Shown here: one piece after another, positions 62,312 through 64,000 of the stretch | How positions within the stretch are numbered: position 1 is the first letter of the stretch | Layout: each line of letters opens with the position of its first letter | NCBI RefSeq assembly: GCF_040712315.1 | Contig: NC_134015.1 | Coordinates: 7,777,945 to 7,841,944 of the forward strand | Length of the DNA: 64,000 nucleotides | Origin: Castanea sativa | Taxonomy: Eukaryota; Streptophyta; Magnoliopsida; Fagales; Fagaceae | Reading direction: 5' to 3' | The notes under the pieces: generated by a model | What the model saw: only the letters and a program-made list of their open reading frames with translations | Told to the model about the DNA's origin: nothing | The model's database searches: none | Position numbers and translations under genes: made by a program

Positions 62312-62344
62312 GTAAGATGTGGAATTTTTACCATAATTTTCTAG
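57810..62344 (+). pseudogene. Methyltransferase-like plastid protein, copy C (frameshifted as given)
   Basis: Same gene as A, with leader exon at 57,810, coding segments 60,991-61,593 and 62,118-62,344, and the same upstream region as B (57,479-57,809). Relative to A, B and D it has one extra base near 61,190 (GCGAG for GCAG) and two fewer near 61,300 (TTTGCGGGG for TTTCTGCAGGGG). The frame is lost after residue 66 and not regained before the exon end. Both lesions sit at CAG/CTG sites, the same context as many other differences unique to this copy, so they may be sequence errors. It shares Gly92 with D and Pro255 with B. Confidence 0.7.
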
Positions 62345-62730
62345 AGCTTTGACACGGTTTTAGAAATATTCTCATCAGTGAATATAATGCAAGTCGCAGA
62401 ATCAAATGACCGAAACTCGGTTACAAATGCCTTCCTCGTCAAAGGCCACTAGCTGAATGATACATGAATGGAGTTTACCACAAAGCTTCTAGTATAGAAG
62501 TTGGTACATGAGCAGAAACTAAGCTAGCAGGTTGATACAATTGTTTATATAAAACAGAAGACAAGGTATGTTGAAAACCCAAGACAGATTGGGAGGAGAA
62601 AGCAAGCAAAGAGATTTAGCCAAACAGCTCAACTTCTTCTCAGCTCTTACAGTTGCACAAATTGTCACATTAAAGCTCTTTCTTAACACATCAAATGAAG
62701 TTTAGTTTAGGTAAAAAAAAAAATCTGCTC

Positions 62731-64000
62731 TTAATTTCTTGCATCAGAGAACTTCAAAACGGCAAGATAAAAACCAAGTTCATCTACAAATTCAGCCACA
62801 TCAAAAGAATGATCAGCTGCCACCTTCTGTAATGTCATCTTCTCGGGCAAATCAGAAATTATGACATCAGGATTTTGTTGCTGCTGCTGCTTTAAGACGT
62901 CCCTTCCTTGGGGATGGCTAATAACCACCCTTGCCCCTGTAGAAGCATAAGAAAAAGCTCAGAATTGCAAGTAGTAACATAATAGGAAGCAAGAGCACAA
63001 TCTAAGGATCCACCCCCACCCCACAAAACACCCCCATTTTTGACAGACACACAACATTATGATTTGATACAGTTTCAATCACACCATCTCATCATCTGTA
63101 CTATAAAAGATGTTTCCACTAGAGTAGCGCAATCTGAAGTAACCTATATATATGTGTGTGTGTGTGTGTGTTTCTCAAAAAAGTTAACAAATTGTATTAT
63201 TAACCAGTTATAATTTCAAGGTTAAACCTTTTTAACATACCAAATTAATAAAACTTCACTAGGTTGAACTGAGTCAGGTAATCAGATGAAAAGAAAAAAT
63301 CCAATATTTGTCCACATTAATTATTTTTCCTATCAATGAATATATTTAGATGTCTTGGGCGAAATCCTTTACCCACAAATAGAAAGAGTCCAATGCTACT
63401 TTAAAATGAAACTATTAATTTAACATTAATGACACCCACAACACTATCTAATAAAAGGTTACCTGGCAAACAAAGTTTTGCAAGAGCTCCAAAAACCTGG
63501 TCAAGATTAAAGGACAAAGCAGGAAGAAAATAGAGGAACACAACATCTAGTGGCCTCCACTTCTCTGGCACATGTATAAGTTCTCCTTGCCAACATTTAA
63601 CCTTGTCATATTTTTCTTTGATGCCAGCTAACAGAAAAAGTGAATCGTGGACGACAAGCAAGAGTTGGCATTTTGACGAATCAACCAACTGATCTAAAAA
63701 TCCTTCGGAACCAATTGAAACCAACACTTTAGAAGTTTCTTCAATCTCCCCTGCAGAAATAATGCGATCAATATTTTTGTTAAGCTCCTCTCCAGATATC
63801 AAATTATCTGAATCAAGAAATGACCAATCTTTTTCAACAAAGTCTTCGAAGTTAATTACAGATACTGCTCCCTCATTTGGGGGAATTGTAGCACCAATGG
63901 ATGACTTATGAGCACGTAAAGGACAGTTTGATTTTAGTGCAGAGGAGAGAGAAAGTGGCAAGAGGCGGTGAACATATAAATTTTGTGGTTGTACTTGAAG
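62731..64000 (-). CDS. Methyltransferase-like plastid protein, copy D (cut by the window end)
   Basis: Minus-strand copy. The last coding exon is 62936-62731, ending FSDARN as in copy A. The preceding exon runs from 63463 beyond 64,000; its ATG would lie about 50-60 bases outside. The visible frame is intact. It has Gly92 (as C), Leu255 (as A), His165, Pro201 and Ser229 (as B and C). Function as for copy A: unknown, methyltransferase-like, probably plastid-targeted. Confidence 0.72.

Larger units (their letters stand above)
51829..64000 (-). repeat. Large inverted repeat, right arm (part in window)
   Basis: Reverse complement of 22,053-34,258. The first matching bases are GTTGCGTTTTGTTGTTTGAGTG at about 51,829, immediately after Gypsy antisense-gene sequence. 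It contains the V-ATPase relic, both Helitron-family segments, copy C and part of copy D in mirrored order. Confidence 0.9.

Noticed and set aside
51829..64000. Calling the whole right arm an assembly fold-back artefact
   Set aside because: The arms differ by scattered substitutions, indels and microsatellite lengths, and the junction carries unrelated Gypsy sequence. An artefact is still possible and is listed as a test, not a conclusion.

Overview
The window is nuclear DNA from a flowering plant. It is AT-rich, genes have GT-AG introns, and it holds dense plant mobile elements (hAT, Harbinger-type, Helitron, LINE and SINE remnants, Tat-type Gypsy). The style suggests a woody eudicot, and an oak-family tree is my guess, but nothing in the sequence proves it. 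No rRNA or tRNA gene, CRISPR array or bacterial sequence was seen.

Layout. 1-7,590: a possible DNA element, a duplicated piece of ribosomal-protein L22 flank and exon, an intact five-exon GDSL esterase/lipase gene on the minus strand (with Tyr where the catalytic His should be), and two opposed LINE 3' ends. 7,592-11,345: an intact eL22 gene on the minus strand with a hAT element in its intron. 11,345-17,950: repeats only, including a nested MITE, a second hAT with perfect 8-bp target duplications, a solo LTR with a 5-bp duplication, and a Harbinger-like element with TTA duplications. 17,950-18,790: an inverted pair of short fragments of an unknown gene.

18,797-64,000 is the main structure. 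One uncharacterised gene (a probable plastid-targeted, methyltransferase-like protein of about 270 residues) occurs four times: A(+) 18,797-23,312, B(-) 23,705-28,230, C(+) 57,810-62,344 and D(-) 62,731 to beyond the window. A/B form a palindrome with arms of about 4.5 kb, and C/D form another. The whole A/B palindrome plus about 6 kb of flank (Helitron end, V-ATPase c relic) is itself repeated in inverted orientation as 22,053-34,258 against 51,829-64,000. This is a palindrome of palindromes around a 17.6-kb spacer.

The spacer (34,259-51,828) holds an exon fragment of glucosidase II alpha between short CTCGAG-centred palindromes, a fold-back element with the same motif, a SINE with target duplications, and a decayed Tat-type Gypsy element. 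The Gypsy has LTR, tRNA-Asp-like PBS, gag, protease, RT, two RNase H domains, integrase and an antisense gene. A second LTR sits head-to-head with its 5' LTR, and the element is cut off at 51,828, exactly where the right arm begins.

Likely functional: the GDSL gene (esterase activity doubtful), eL22, and one or more of copies A, B and D. Copy C carries frameshifts that fall in a peculiar set of CAG/CTG-linked differences and may be sequencing artefacts.
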